In this document: one piece after another, positions 1 to 9,243 of the stretch
How positions within the stretch are numbered: the stretch's first letter is position 1
Layout of the letters: every line of letters begins with the position of its first letter
NCBI GenBank assembly: GCA_963793105.1
Contig: CAWBZB010000008.1
Location: 1-64,000, forward strand
Direction of reading: 5' to 3'
DNA: 64,000 nt
Origin: UBA10649 sp963793105
GTDB taxonomy: Bacteria > Actinomycetota > Actinomycetes > S36-B12
Notes under the pieces: generated by a model
Seen by the model: the letters and a program-made list of their open reading frames with translations, nothing else
What the model was told of the DNA's origin: nothing
Database searches by the model: none
Translations under genes and position numbers: made by a program

Positions 1-57
1 GAAGAACAGGAAGAACTCGAACAGGGCAAGCAGGAAGGAACCATTGTCGTTGAACAT
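1..57 (-). CDS. N-terminus of a small membrane protein (partial)
   Basis: The first 19 codons of a gene that runs off the left edge read MFNDNGSFLLALFEFFLFF, a short polar start followed by a strongly hydrophobic, Phe-rich stretch that looks like a first membrane segment. A purine-rich GAGAGAG lies about 8 bases before the ATG. It follows the sulfatase maturase gene in the same direction after only 27 bases, so it is probably the last visible member of that operon. Phe-rich starts of this type occur in small actinobacterial SHOCT/PLDc_N-type membrane proteins, but too little is visible to assign a family. Confidence 0.5.
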   Translation of the reverse strand, partial: MFNDNGSFLLALFEFFLFF

Positions 58-84
58 CGATGTCGCTCTCTCTTGAGTGGGGGC

Positions 85-1392
85 TTACTGACCCTTGATC
101 GCTGATGGTGGGATCAAGTCCTGGGCCACGGGCGCTCCGTGGCACTTCTTCCACTTGCGGCCGCCGCCGCACGAGCAGGGGTCGTTCCGCGCCCGCTTGG
201 CATCGGCAGCGGAGTACCAGTCCCGAAGACCCGTGGCGTCGGCGCCGCGACGCAGCAGCCCCGTCATCACCTTCATGGGCTCGTCGACATGACGGAAGAA
301 CAGCTGGTACCCCTCGCAGAGGTAGTGCAGGCCGGGCTCGCCGTCCGGGGTGGCCAGAAACCGGTCCTTGGGGCAGCCGCCGTTGCAGGCGAAGCGGACG
401 TCGCAGGTCCGGCAGTAGGCGGGCAGCGTGTCCAGCTTGGCCTGACCGAAGGCGCGCTGGGCCGGTGAGTCGACCAGCTGGAGCAGCGTGCGCCCGGCAG
501 TGATGTTGCCGAGCAGGTAGTCGGGGTCGACGTAGTGATCGCACGAGTAGAGGTCACCGTTGTGCTCCAGCGCGACGGCGTCGCCGCACGTGCGGGCATG
601 GACGCACATCCCCGCCTGGTCCATTCCCATCCAGTGGGCGAGCGACGTGTCGAACATCTGGACGAAGACATCGCCGACGTCGTTCCGGGCCCACTCCTCG
701 AACACGTCGACGAGGAATCGCCCGTACTGGGTACCCGAAACCGATCTCGTGCTGGCGCGCTCCCCCTCTTCGTGCTCGACGATCGGGATGAGTTGCATGA
801 ACGTGGCCCCGAGCTCGTCCCGCAGGAACGTGTAGACCCTTCGACCGTGATCCCCGTTGGCCGAGTTGACCGTGACGAGCGCATTCCATTCGACCTCATG
901 GCGCTTCAGCGCCTCAAGGCCGGCAATGACGCGGTCGAAAGTGGGCTTACCGCCCTTGTCGACGCGGAAGGCATCGTGCATCTCACGCGGACCATCGATC
1001 GACACGCCGACGAGGAATCCATGCTCAGCGAGGAAGGCCGCCCACTCGTCGTCGATGAGGGTCGCGTTGGTCTGGATGGTGTTCAGGATCCGCTGCCCGG
1101 GCGCCGCGTACTGCGCCTCGAGCTCCAGGGTGCGCCGGAAGAAGTCGATGCCCATGAGCGTGGGCTCGCCGCCCTGGAACGCGACGACGATCTCGTCTGC
1201 CCCGCGCTGGGCGGCGAGCAGCTGGCTGACGTAGGCCTCGTGCACGTCCGGGGGCATGCGGAATCCGCTGCCGGGGTAGAGCTCCTCCTTGGACAGGAAG
1301 AAGCAGTACTCGCAATCCAGGTTGCAGATCGCTCCGGTCGGCTTCGACATCACGTGGAACATCCGTGATGTCAAGGCCCTGGACTCAGTCAA
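85..1392 (-). CDS. anaerobic-type sulfatase-maturating radical SAM enzyme with SEC-C tail
   Basis: Converts the active-site Cys or Ser of a sulfatase to formylglycine without oxygen. The radical SAM motif CNLDCEYC (C23, C27, C30) sits in the family context KPTGAICNLDC, followed by QGGEPTLMG. A Cys-rich SPASM region in the second half (MCVHARTCG, YCRTCDVRFACNGGCP) provides ligands for auxiliary FeS clusters. The last 30 residues carry a SEC-C-type zinc motif (NDPCSCGGGRKWKKCHG), an extra module I do not expect in the core enzyme. It overlaps the end of the arylsulfatase gene by 8 bases, so the sulfatase upstream is the obvious substrate. The start is uncertain: TTG at 1392 or 1374, or ATG at 1362; homologues begin a few residues before FHVM, which favours 1374. 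Confidence 0.9.
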   Translation of the reverse strand: MTESRALTSRMFHVMSKPTGAICNLDCEYCFFLSKEELYPGSGFRMPPDVHEAYVSQLLAAQRGADEIVVAFQGGEPTLMGIDFFRRTLELEAQYAAPGQRILNTIQTNATLIDDEWAAFLAEHGFLVGVSIDGPREMHDAFRVDKGGKPTFDRVIAGLEALKRHEVEWNALVTVNSANGDHGRRVYTFLRDELGATFMQLIPIVEHEEGERASTRSVSGTQYGRFLVDVFEEWARNDVGDVFVQMFDTSLAHWMGMDQAGMCVHARTCGDAVALEHNGDLYSCDHYVDPDYLLGNITAGRTLLQLVDSPAQRAFGQAKLDTLPAYCRTCDVRFACNGGCPKDRFLATPDGEPGLHYLCEGYQLFFRHVDEPMKVMTGLLRRGADATGLRDWYSAADAKRARNDPCSCGGGRKWKKCHGAPVAQDLIPPSAIKGQ

Positions 1393-3739
1393 GCAGGAAC
1401 CATCCCCGGACCTGGGCCTCGTGGTCGACGTAGTGCTCGCCCGAGAGATCGACGACCACCTTGTCGATCATGCCGCCGGTGAACGGGAACGGCGCTTGGT
1501 ACTCGGGGGTGACGGCCGATCCACTGTCGCGACCGACCGAGATTCCGTCGCCAGTCAGGCAGAAGTAGCCGGGCTGCGTCGTGATCTCGCCCGAACCCAC
1601 CACCTCCGAGTCGACGTAGAGCGTCAGGGTTCCCTTTGCCCCCGGCATGTGCGGATTGTCGCTCTTGCCGGTGGCGACGAACTCCGCGACGCACACGTGC
1701 TCGCCCGGGGTGAGGTCGCGATCGGCGACGACGTCCTGGAGGTAGGTCCCGACCCAGTTGAACGTGTACCGGAGCCGTCCGTCCTTCACGTACAGGCTGT
1801 GCCCGCCGGCGATGCCGCCCGCCGCCCACAGCACGCCCTCGGCGTCCGGCTCGTCAACCGCGAGCCCCGCGGCGATGGCGTACGACCGACCGGGGATCGA
1901 CGGGCCCGCCGACTCCGGGACGTCCGCACAGTCCGGGTAGAACACGAACTGGTCCCGGGCGTCTGCGGCGCGTGGCCGCTCGGCGAGCACCTGCTCGATG
2001 GCGGAGCGGTCGTCCAGCGGCAGACCGTTGTACTGGTCAGCGCACTCGAACCAGAGCGCCGTCATGGCCGCGAGCCGCTCCGGCTCCTGCTCGGCGAGGT
2101 TGGTCGACTGGGAGCGGTCGACCTCCAAGTGGAAGAGCTCCCACTCGTCGTCCTCGAAGTGTCCCCAGCTCGACAGCGGCGGATGGACGGTGCAGGCCAG
2201 CCAGCCCTCGTGGTAGATCGCCCGCTGCCCGAGCATCGTGAAGAACTGCGTCGACTTCGCTGGCGCACTCGGATCCGTCAGCGCCGCGGCGAAGCTCTCC
2301 CCTTCGATGGGCAGTTGCTCATAGCCGTTGATCGACTCCGGCGGTGTGATCCCCAGCAGGTCGTACAGCGTCGGCACCACGTCGACGGCGTGGACATACT
2401 GATGCCGCACCTCGTCGCTCGCGGCGATTTCGGCCGGCCAGGACACCAGGCAGATGTCCGCAGTTCCACCCTCGTAACCGGCCCACCGCTTCCAGTACGG
2501 GAACGGGGTGTCCAGCGCCCAGGCCCAACCGGTGTTGTAGTGGTTGTTCGAAGCGGGGGTGCCGAGCTCGTCAATGTGCTCGAGGACCAGCTCGGTGGTG
2601 TCGGCGATGCCGTTGAAGAATCGCCATTCGTTGAACGTGCCGTTCGGCCCGCCCTCGCCACTCGAGCCGTTGTCCGACACCGCCACGATGATCGTGTTGT
2701 CCAGCTCTCCGGCCTGCTCGAGGTAGTCGATGATGCGGCCGAGCCGGTCGTCGTAGTAGGTGACGTAACCCGCGAACACCTCGGCCATCCGGATGAACAG
2801 CCGCTTCTCGTCGTCGCTCAGCGTCTCCCAGGGCCGGACCGTGTCCAGCATCGGCCACGGCTCTCCATTCGGGCCAGTGCGCGCGGGCTCGCCATGCGGG
2901 TTGATTCCCGACAGCTCTGTTCCCTCGGGCAGCAGCCCCAGCTCGATCTGCCGGGCCAGGATCTCCGGGCGCATCGCCTCATAGCCCTCGTCGAACACGC
3001 CCTTGTACGCGTCGGCCCACTCCAGCGGGACGAGGTGCGGTGCGTGCCCGGCCTGCGGTGCGAAGTACATGAAGAACGGCTTGTCCGGATCGATCGTCTT
3101 CGCATCCTGGATGAACTGGATCGCTCGGTTGGAGAGGTCGTCGGCCAGGTGATAGCCGTCCTCCGGACGGGCCGGCGGTTCGATCGGGTGGTTGTCGTGC
3201 ACGAGGTCCGGGTAGTAGGAGTTCGTCTCGCCGCCCAGCCAGCCGTAGTACCGCTCGAATCCGCGGCCCAGCGGCCACCGGCCCTTGTACGCGGCGACAT
3301 TGCACTCCTCGCCGGGAGTCAGGTGCCACTTGCCGATGCAGTAGGTGTTGTATCCCTGCGCCGCCAGGACCTCCGAGATCATGCCCGTCTCGAAGGGGAT
3401 CCGCGTCGAGATGCCCGGGAACCCCGAAGCGAACTCCGCGATCGTCGCCATGCCGGTCGTGGTCGCATTGCGGCCGGTGAGCAACGACGCCCGGGTCGGC
3501 GAGCACAGCGCGGTGGTGTGGAAGTTCCCGAACCGGACGCCTCGGTCTGCGATTCGCTGCATCGTCGGAGTCTTGATCGGCCCTCCGAAGACGTCCATGG
3601 CCCCATAGCCCACGTCGTCCCAGGCGATCATCAGCACGTTCGGAGACCCCTTCGGGGCCTTGGGCGCCAGGTACGGCGCCCAGTCTGGGGTCGAGTCGCG
3701 GACGTCGAGCGCGATCTTGCCCTGGAATGGCGTGCTCAT
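1385..3739 (-). CDS. arylsulfatase (formylglycine-dependent, alkaline phosphatase superfamily)
   Basis: Hydrolyses sulfate esters. The metal-binding start LMIAWDDVGYG (D41, D42) is followed by the sulfatase signature CSPTRASLLTGR (residues 79-90), in which C79 is the residue turned into formylglycine and R83 is conserved. GKWHL (K137, H139) and SDNGSSGEGG supply further active-site residues. At 784 residues it matches the long mycobacterial AtsA-type sulfatases, which carry a C-terminal beta-rich extension. No signal peptide is visible, so a cytoplasmic location fits maturation by the downstream radical SAM enzyme. ATG at 3739 has GGGGAT about 4 bases upstream; a longer reading to 3793 lacks support. 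Substrate unknown. Confidence 0.93.
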   Translation of the reverse strand: MSTPFQGKIALDVRDSTPDWAPYLAPKAPKGSPNVLMIAWDDVGYGAMDVFGGPIKTPTMQRIADRGVRFGNFHTTALCSPTRASLLTGRNATTTGMATIAEFASGFPGISTRIPFETGMISEVLAAQGYNTYCIGKWHLTPGEECNVAAYKGRWPLGRGFERYYGWLGGETNSYYPDLVHDNHPIEPPARPEDGYHLADDLSNRAIQFIQDAKTIDPDKPFFMYFAPQAGHAPHLVPLEWADAYKGVFDEGYEAMRPEILARQIELGLLPEGTELSGINPHGEPARTGPNGEPWPMLDTVRPWETLSDDEKRLFIRMAEVFAGYVTYYDDRLGRIIDYLEQAGELDNTIIVAVSDNGSSGEGGPNGTFNEWRFFNGIADTTELVLEHIDELGTPASNNHYNTGWAWALDTPFPYWKRWAGYEGGTADICLVSWPAEIAASDEVRHQYVHAVDVVPTLYDLLGITPPESINGYEQLPIEGESFAAALTDPSAPAKSTQFFTMLGQRAIYHEGWLACTVHPPLSSWGHFEDDEWELFHLEVDRSQSTNLAEQEPERLAAMTALWFECADQYNGLPLDDRSAIEQVLAERPRAADARDQFVFYPDCADVPESAGPSIPGRSYAIAAGLAVDEPDAEGVLWAAGGIAGGHSLYVKDGRLRYTFNWVGTYLQDVVADRDLTPGEHVCVAEFVATGKSDNPHMPGAKGTLTLYVDSEVVGSGEITTQPGYFCLTGDGISVGRDSGSAVTPEYQAPFPFTGGMIDKVVVDLSGEHYVDHEAQVRGWFLLD

Positions 3740-3845
3740 GGCATCCCCTTGAGGTGGACGTACTGAGTGGACCGTGCCTGCCGGCACCATCACAGACTAG
3801 GTCGTCAGTCGGCGGGGCGCCTCATCCATTTCGGTGGACCCCGCC

Positions 3846-5819
3846 CTAGGAGAAGACGGCCTCGCGGAAGGCCTCGCGCTGCTCGCACGCGGCCTTGATG
3901 CGGTCCATCTGCTCGTCGCTGCACTGCAGGCCGTAGACGTCACGGACGAACTCGGGCAGGTCGGGCCGGTAGTCATGCGCCCAGGCCCGGTAGGCGCCCG
4001 GAATCTGGGCATTCTTCATGTCCACGAGCGACTGGAAGAAGGTGGTGATGGGACGCCACCGCATGGAGGCCGGGATCCCCCTGGGTGAACGCCCCGGAAG
4101 CTCCTGCATGGCTGGCCGGTTGGGGCCGAGCCACGCGGGGCGCTGGCTGAGCAGGCCCGCGCCGAACTTCGTGACCCCGTCGTTGTCGTGGCTCAGCAGC
4201 ACGTAGCGGACCTTCGCTCGAGCCTCTGGGCTCAACTCACAGAACTGCTCGTAGTCGTTGACGATGGAGACCAGGGACTTGTCGACGTCGGGCCGGTCCG
4301 GGCCGACGATCTCCTGGCGCCAACGGCTGCTCTCCGGTGTGCCGATCCATAGGGCTCGGTCGATGCCGAGCGCCTCAGGCCCCAGCGTGCCCCAGCCGGC
4401 GAAGGCCGCCTGGCTGGTGTGCGCGCCCAGCGACTCGCCAAAGATGACCACGCGGGGTCGATCCTCGGGGGCCATCAGGCGCACGCGCTCGAGGATCTTC
4501 AGCCACAGCAGTCTGTTCTGGGACTGGGCGTCGCCGATCTTGCCGAGCGACAGCGGCGACGGACGCTTGGAGTACTGCAGGGTGACCGTCGCAATGTCTC
4601 CCCTGGTCAGGTACTGCGCAGCGGCGGTCGCCACGTAGTTGACGTAGCCCGTCCCGGTCGGCGAGATGAGCATGAGCAGCGACCGCGACCAGGCATCGGT
4701 GCGATCCATCTCCGCCAGAGCGAGGTTCACCCGCTCGGTGCCCGTGGGGGCGTTGTCGAGGCCGACGAAGATGACGATCGGCGAAGCCTTCGGCTCCTCC
4801 TGCATCACGGTGCGGATCGACAGCTCCGGCCGCTTGGTCCCCTCGACCTCCTCGGGCCGGTCCGTGACCGGCTCGGGTCGGGCGAAGGTCGTCACATGGC
4901 GCCGTCCCTCGCGTCCCATCCCCGCCCAGTCAACGAGACTGGCCGGGTCACCGCTCACGAGTGGCGTCGTCCACACCCCGGACGCAGCCTCGTCCAGTGC
5001 CTCGTCGTACTGCGAGGTTCCGGACTCGATGCCCTGCATCGCGTGCTTCCACAGCTGGTGAGTTCCGACGACCAGGCCGCCCAGGGCGAGCAGGTGCGTG
5101 GCCCTGCTCCACGTGGCCTCGGAACCGGGCAGGACTCGGCTGCCCGCCGAGCCGAGCTTCCGGGCGAGCATGACCTCGCCGACGGCCGCGCCGCCCAATG
5201 CGAGCACCACGCCCGCGCCGGCAGCCAGGCCGAGCATCGGGTTTGCACGAGCCACGTCGGCGACGTCCTCGGGTGGCGTGGCCTGCTGTCGCGCGTACTC
5301 GATTGCCAGCGCGGTCGCGACCCCGATCGGGATGCCGACCGGAAGGCGTGCGATGCGACCATTCGCGCCGACAGCGTCGTCGAGCAGCCGAGTGAGCGAA
5401 AGGCCGCCGGCCAGCAGGGTGGCCCCCAGCCCGGTCATCGCGAACCGCCAGCCGGCCTGGCGGGCCACCGCCCGGACCTGCGGTTCCTGGTCACGGAAGC
5501 CCACGAGCCTCACCACCCCGTAGCCCACCGGGATGGCGATCACGTCGAGCAGGAGAGTCGCGGCCTTCGCTCGCCGCTCATCAGACCACGATGACGGCAG
5601 CGGCAGCACGGTCGACACGGCACCGCCGGCGGAGTCGATGACGTCCTGGGTTACTACCGTCAGGAGGAAGTGGGTCCCCGTGGCCAGGCCGGTGATCAAC
5701 CCCTGATCGATCCATGTTCGCTCGGAGAGCGACCGGGTGAACGTCGTGGGTACCGCCGCCGAGGCGAGCAGCAGTCCGACCTGCTGCCCCCTGCCGACAA
5801 CCTGCTTGCTGTCCATCAC
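3846..5819 (-). CDS. membrane-anchored alpha/beta-hydrolase (Abhydrolase_9 type)
   Basis: A 657-residue protein in two parts. The N-terminal 250 residues contain several hydrophobic, Ala/Gly/Leu-rich segments (about residues 14-30, 38-60, 90-110, 125-145, 195-220, 240-255) and form a membrane domain. The C-terminal half is a serine hydrolase with nucleophile elbow GESLGAH near residue 465, preceded by VVIFGES, and a late LLSHDNDGVTKF segment that may hold the acid and His. This arrangement matches the Abhydrolase_9_N plus Abhydrolase_9 family common in mycobacteria and relatives. Substrates are unknown; lipid or sulfolipid esters are a guess from the adjacent sulfatase. It lies 106 bases upstream of the sulfatase in the same direction. 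ATG 5819 or 5816 starts it. Confidence 0.85.
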   Translation of the reverse strand: MMDSKQVVGRGQQVGLLLASAAVPTTFTRSLSERTWIDQGLITGLATGTHFLLTVVTQDVIDSAGGAVSTVLPLPSSWSDERRAKAATLLLDVIAIPVGYGVVRLVGFRDQEPQVRAVARQAGWRFAMTGLGATLLAGGLSLTRLLDDAVGANGRIARLPVGIPIGVATALAIEYARQQATPPEDVADVARANPMLGLAAGAGVVLALGGAAVGEVMLARKLGSAGSRVLPGSEATWSRATHLLALGGLVVGTHQLWKHAMQGIESGTSQYDEALDEAASGVWTTPLVSGDPASLVDWAGMGREGRRHVTTFARPEPVTDRPEEVEGTKRPELSIRTVMQEEPKASPIVIFVGLDNAPTGTERVNLALAEMDRTDAWSRSLLMLISPTGTGYVNYVATAAAQYLTRGDIATVTLQYSKRPSPLSLGKIGDAQSQNRLLWLKILERVRLMAPEDRPRVVIFGESLGAHTSQAAFAGWGTLGPEALGIDRALWIGTPESSRWRQEIVGPDRPDVDKSLVSIVNDYEQFCELSPEARAKVRYVLLSHDNDGVTKFGAGLLSQRPAWLGPNRPAMQELPGRSPRGIPASMRWRPITTFFQSLVDMKNAQIPGAYRAWAHDYRPDLPEFVRDVYGLQCSDEQMDRIKAACEQREAFREAVFS

Positions 5820-5851
5820 GCCACTCCCTCAACGTCGATACCGGCTGCGTG

Positions 5852-6310
5852 CTAGCGACGGTAGGGGCCCATGGCGACACACGCCTCCACCGCTTGGGTT
5901 GATGCCGGCGTCACTGCATGGGATGCACCGACCGGCGAGCCGACGAAGAGGACGCAAGCCCCGGACGCGGAAGGAATGTCTCCTTCAACAAGTTGGGTCT
6001 GGTACTCCAGCCCCGCCTCGCGAATGCGCGGAAGGCTCAGCAGGACCCTCGCGTCCGACGCAGGTGCCCGATCAGCGTCCAACAACGACAGCACGGCAGG
6101 CACAGGGCGCACGCTCGCGCCCTCGAACTGGTCATACCAGTGGTCCAGGAACAACCCGGTCGGCAGATGGCCCGCTGTCGTACCTGGTTGGTGCGCCAGA
6201 CAGATGGTCGAGGGGGCCAGGTCGAGCAGCGTGAGGGTGCGACCGTCGAAACGGACCGCTCTGGCCACCTGGACATACGTCGCATGCGCGAAGGCTTCCG
6301 GGCAGTCCAT
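5852..6310 (-). CDS. conserved hypothetical protein
   Basis: A 152-residue soluble protein with no signal peptide or membrane segment. The sequence reads as real protein: VRFDGRTLTLLDLAPSTICL is followed by a GHLPTGLFLDHW segment and a later ACVLFVGSP strand. From memory it resembles a family of about 150-residue bacterial hypothetical proteins of predicted beta structure in which a 'LTLxGVxPxTLxFxxRPxRxxGH' block and a 'DPPNAVLS' block recur. No catalytic residues stand out. It precedes the membrane hydrolase gene by 33 bases and probably belongs to the same transcript. Confidence 0.6.
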   Translation of the reverse strand: MDCPEAFAHATYVQVARAVRFDGRTLTLLDLAPSTICLAHQPGTTAGHLPTGLFLDHWYDQFEGASVRPVPAVLSLLDADRAPASDARVLLSLPRIREAGLEYQTQLVEGDIPSASGACVLFVGSPVGASHAVTPASTQAVEACVAMGPYRR

Positions 6311-6416
6311 CGCTCAGACCCCCTACCCACCATGGCACGTCCACGATGTCTCTCAATTCGACCAGCGCGTCCACCGCAGCGCATCCACCCGTCGGGTGGA
6401 AGCGCCCGAGGCGGCG

Positions 6417-8639
6417 TCAGTCTCCGAGGGGATCTTCGAGCAGGCCGAGCATGCGGGCCCGGGCGACGGCCTCGCCACGGGACGACACCCCGAACTTCCG
6501 GTAGATCGACAGGGCGTGCGTCTTGATGGTCGCCTGCGCGAGGAAGAGGTGTTCACCGATCTGCGGAAGCGTCAGGTGGCTGGGGAGGAACTGCAGGACC
6601 CGCAGCTCGGCCGCCGTCAGAGGACGCGTCACCACGCCATCGGCGGAAAGCCGCGCCAGGGCCTCTTCCGCCTCCTTCATCCTGTCGTCAGCCGAGGACA
6701 TCCTCAGGTCCGGCGTCATGTACCGCTTGGCCTCCGAGATCAGCATCCTGGCAGTCGCGCCGTCGCCGAGGAGGATCGCGGTGCGCGCCTGGAGGAGGCG
6801 GCCGGTGACCGCGAACCAGGGCGCGATGTCCTCGACCAGGCCGTTCAGACGGCGTGCGGTCGCCAGGGCCGCCGAGGCAGCTGCCTGGTCTCCGCGAAGC
6901 GCCAGCACCAGAGCCTGCGCCGTCATGCCGTGGGTCGTGGTGGCCAGCCGCTCAAGGTGGTTGGCCTGAATGACGTCGGCTGCCTCCGAGACGAGGCGAA
7001 TGCCCTGGACCCTGTCACCTTCCTCGATCGCAAGCATCCCCAGGGATGACTTGGCGTCCGCCTCGATCACTGGCACCCGCAGTGCCTGGGCGAGCCGATC
7101 CGCCTCCATCAGGCTCGCGCGGCCGCCGTCCACGTCGCGTTGCAGGGTCAGAACCACCCCGTGCAAGAAGGCGGCGGGGGGCCGGAAACCGTCATTCACC
7201 GCGAGGCCCATCAGTGCTCCCTCGCACAGCTCGCGGGTGTCCTCGAGCCCCGCGCCGCCGATGAGGGCGCGCAGGACCGCGAGGGACGCCGCGTAGCCTT
7301 CGGTTCGCGAGGCACGCCGCCACTCACGACCGGCGTGCCCCTCGGCGGCGAGGGACCACCGAACCATCGTCCCGGAATCCCCCTCCTGCAGGGCCAGCCA
7401 GGCGGCGGCCAGGCACAGCCAACGATCGCCGGAGATTTGCGCCTCGCTCAAGCCGGCCAGCCATGAGTGGAGGAGGCCGATCCGTCCGGAGCCGACGCAT
7501 CGGGCGACCTCGGGCCAGACGAGCTGCGAAACCAGGTCGGTCCTCCCCGCCGCGGTGGCATGTCGAATGGCAGCATTTCGATCGTCGTGGGCGGCGAACC
7601 AGCGCGCCGCGCGCTCGTGCAGCAGGGGGATCTCGCCTGGCTCCTGAGTCAGCAAGTCGGAGGACAGCGCTTCGGCGAGCAGCTGGTGGTACCGGAATCG
7701 GTGAGCGTCACCGTCCACGGTCATCACCAGTTGCAGCGTGCGGTGCAGGTCCGCCAGGACAGCCGCGGAGTCGTGACGTTCAAGGACGGCGTCGCACAGG
7801 GGACCTGTGAGCTCCTCGAGGATCGAGGTGCGCATCATGAACTGCTGGCGATCCGCATCCAGCGATCCCAGGACCTCGCTGCTCAGATAGTCAGTGAGGA
7901 ACCGACCCGATCCCAGGGCGGGCGGCATCTCCCCGGCTCGCGGCGACACGGGCTGGGCGGACATCGCGAGCGCCGTGAGGTAGATCCCCACCGCCCAGCC
8001 CTCGGTGTGCTCGACGATGGCGGCGACCTCGGGATCGCCGAGGTCGAGACCCGCCGCAAGCAGCAGGGTCGCACCCTCGCGCACATCGAACGCCAGATCG
8101 CTCGACGTCAGCTCAGCGAGCCGCCCACTTGCCCGGGCGCGGGCCAGCCAATCCGGCGTCCGATCCCGCGTGAGAAGTGCGACGGTCGATCCGTCGGGCA
8201 CCCCCTCGCACACCGCGGCGAGCACCTGTCGTGCCTCTTTCGAGCGCACCAGATGAACATCGTCGATGACCAGCAGGTACGGAACCCCACGCTCGCCGGC
8301 AAGGCGTGTCAACCCTGGCAGCAGAGCGGCCGAGAATCCCGGTTCGGTTGGAGTGATCGTCGTGCGCATCGCCGGAGCCGCAGGGCCGACCTCCTCCAGC
8401 ACGTCCACGAGTGCCGCCGCCAGCACGACAGCGTCGTCCATGTAGCCGGCCAATCGAAGCGTGGCGTTCGGCCGCTGATCTACCGCCAGCCACTGCGCCG
8501 CCAGGGTTGACTTGCCCCCACCGGCCGGAGCGCTGATCACCGTCACGGCGGCCGGCCCCGACTCCTCGAGGAGCGTGAGCAACCGGGTGCGCTCTACGCG
8601 CGCATTGTCGCCGGGGGACGAGGGGCGGCGCGGCGGCAT
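6417..8639 (-). CDS. LuxR-family transcriptional regulator with N-terminal ATPase (MalT/LAL type)
   Basis: A 740-residue regulator. Residues 1-250 form a STAND-type ATPase with P-loop GGGKST (40-45) and a Walker B-like strand YLLVIDDVHL. The middle is a long helical TPR-like region (about 330-660). The C-terminus (about 675-735) is a LuxR helix-turn-helix beginning LTAAELRVLQFL and containing ATIKTHALSIYRKFGV. Such proteins usually bind an inducer through the helical region. It reads toward the sulfatase cluster and has a divergent neighbour 139 bases away (the DUF6325 pair), so it is well placed to control both, but no operator is obvious. ATG at 8639 starts it. Confidence 0.88.
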   Translation of the reverse strand: MPPRRPSSPGDNARVERTRLLTLLEESGPAAVTVISAPAGGGKSTLAAQWLAVDQRPNATLRLAGYMDDAVVLAAALVDVLEEVGPAAPAMRTTITPTEPGFSAALLPGLTRLAGERGVPYLLVIDDVHLVRSKEARQVLAAVCEGVPDGSTVALLTRDRTPDWLARARASGRLAELTSSDLAFDVREGATLLLAAGLDLGDPEVAAIVEHTEGWAVGIYLTALAMSAQPVSPRAGEMPPALGSGRFLTDYLSSEVLGSLDADRQQFMMRTSILEELTGPLCDAVLERHDSAAVLADLHRTLQLVMTVDGDAHRFRYHQLLAEALSSDLLTQEPGEIPLLHERAARWFAAHDDRNAAIRHATAAGRTDLVSQLVWPEVARCVGSGRIGLLHSWLAGLSEAQISGDRWLCLAAAWLALQEGDSGTMVRWSLAAEGHAGREWRRASRTEGYAASLAVLRALIGGAGLEDTRELCEGALMGLAVNDGFRPPAAFLHGVVLTLQRDVDGGRASLMEADRLAQALRVPVIEADAKSSLGMLAIEEGDRVQGIRLVSEAADVIQANHLERLATTTHGMTAQALVLALRGDQAAASAALATARRLNGLVEDIAPWFAVTGRLLQARTAILLGDGATARMLISEAKRYMTPDLRMSSADDRMKEAEEALARLSADGVVTRPLTAAELRVLQFLPSHLTLPQIGEHLFLAQATIKTHALSIYRKFGVSSRGEAVARARMLGLLEDPLGD

Positions 8640-8777
8640 TGCGCCAGTGTACGAACGCGCACGTGCTCAGCGTCCGGCCGCAGTATCAGGAGCGGGAAGT
8701 CCACCCGTTCGGTGGAGGCCCGAAGGCGAGCAGTCCCTGAGGATGGACGTGATCACCGGACAGAGAGAAGGTCACCC

Positions 8778-9242
8778 ATGACTGCCGCACCCGAGATCAA
8801 CCTGGACGAGCTCGGCCCCGTGGACTACCTGGTCGTCGAGTTCCCGGCCGGGGCCAGCAGCTTCACCGGCGAGATGGCCGCTGAGTTGGTCGCGCTGGTC
8901 GATTCGGGGACCATCCGCCTGATCGACGTGCTGATCCTGACCAAGAACGACGACGGGTCAGTAGACGCGATGGAGCTCTCGGACATCGAGAATCTCGGTG
9001 CCTTGGAGGTCCTCGAAACGGAACTCGCGGAGCTGTTGGCCGCTGATGACGTCGAGCACCTGGCCGCCGCGATGGACCCAGGAAGCACCGCTGGCGTGCT
9101 GATCTGGGAGAACCTGTGGGCCGCACCGTTCGCGTCCGCCGCGAGGCGTTCCGGTGGACAGTTGATCGCCAACGGAAGGATCCCGATCCAGGCCATCATC
9201 GCCTCGATCGAAGCCGACGTCGCAACAAGCGAAGGAGTCTGA
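8778..9242 (+). CDS. DUF6325 family protein
   Basis: A 154-residue soluble protein. It starts LGPVDYLVVEFP, has a central acidic part, and ends with the characteristic block VLIWENLWAAPFASAARRSGGQ followed by ANGRIP; these are hallmarks of the DUF6325 (DUF1269-like) proteins of actinobacteria, whose function is unknown. ATG at 8778 is preceded by AGAGAGAAGG, while the 22-residue upstream extension has no such site. One base separates its stop from the next ATG, so the two are translationally linked. In other actinobacteria such genes often sit near sulfatase or SHOCT genes, which agrees with the cluster across the LuxR gene. Confidence 0.85.
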   Translation: MTAAPEINLDELGPVDYLVVEFPAGASSFTGEMAAELVALVDSGTIRLIDVLILTKNDDGSVDAMELSDIENLGALEVLETELAELLAADDVEHLAAAMDPGSTAGVLIWENLWAAPFASAARRSGGQLIANGRIPIQAIIASIEADVATSEGV

Positions 9243-9243
9243 C

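Noticed and set aside
1289..3766. An 825-codon plus-strand open frame
   Set aside because: It is antisense to the arylsulfatase, which has full catalytic motifs. The plus frame is Arg/Val/Asp-rich with no domain and arises from GC-rich codon bias.
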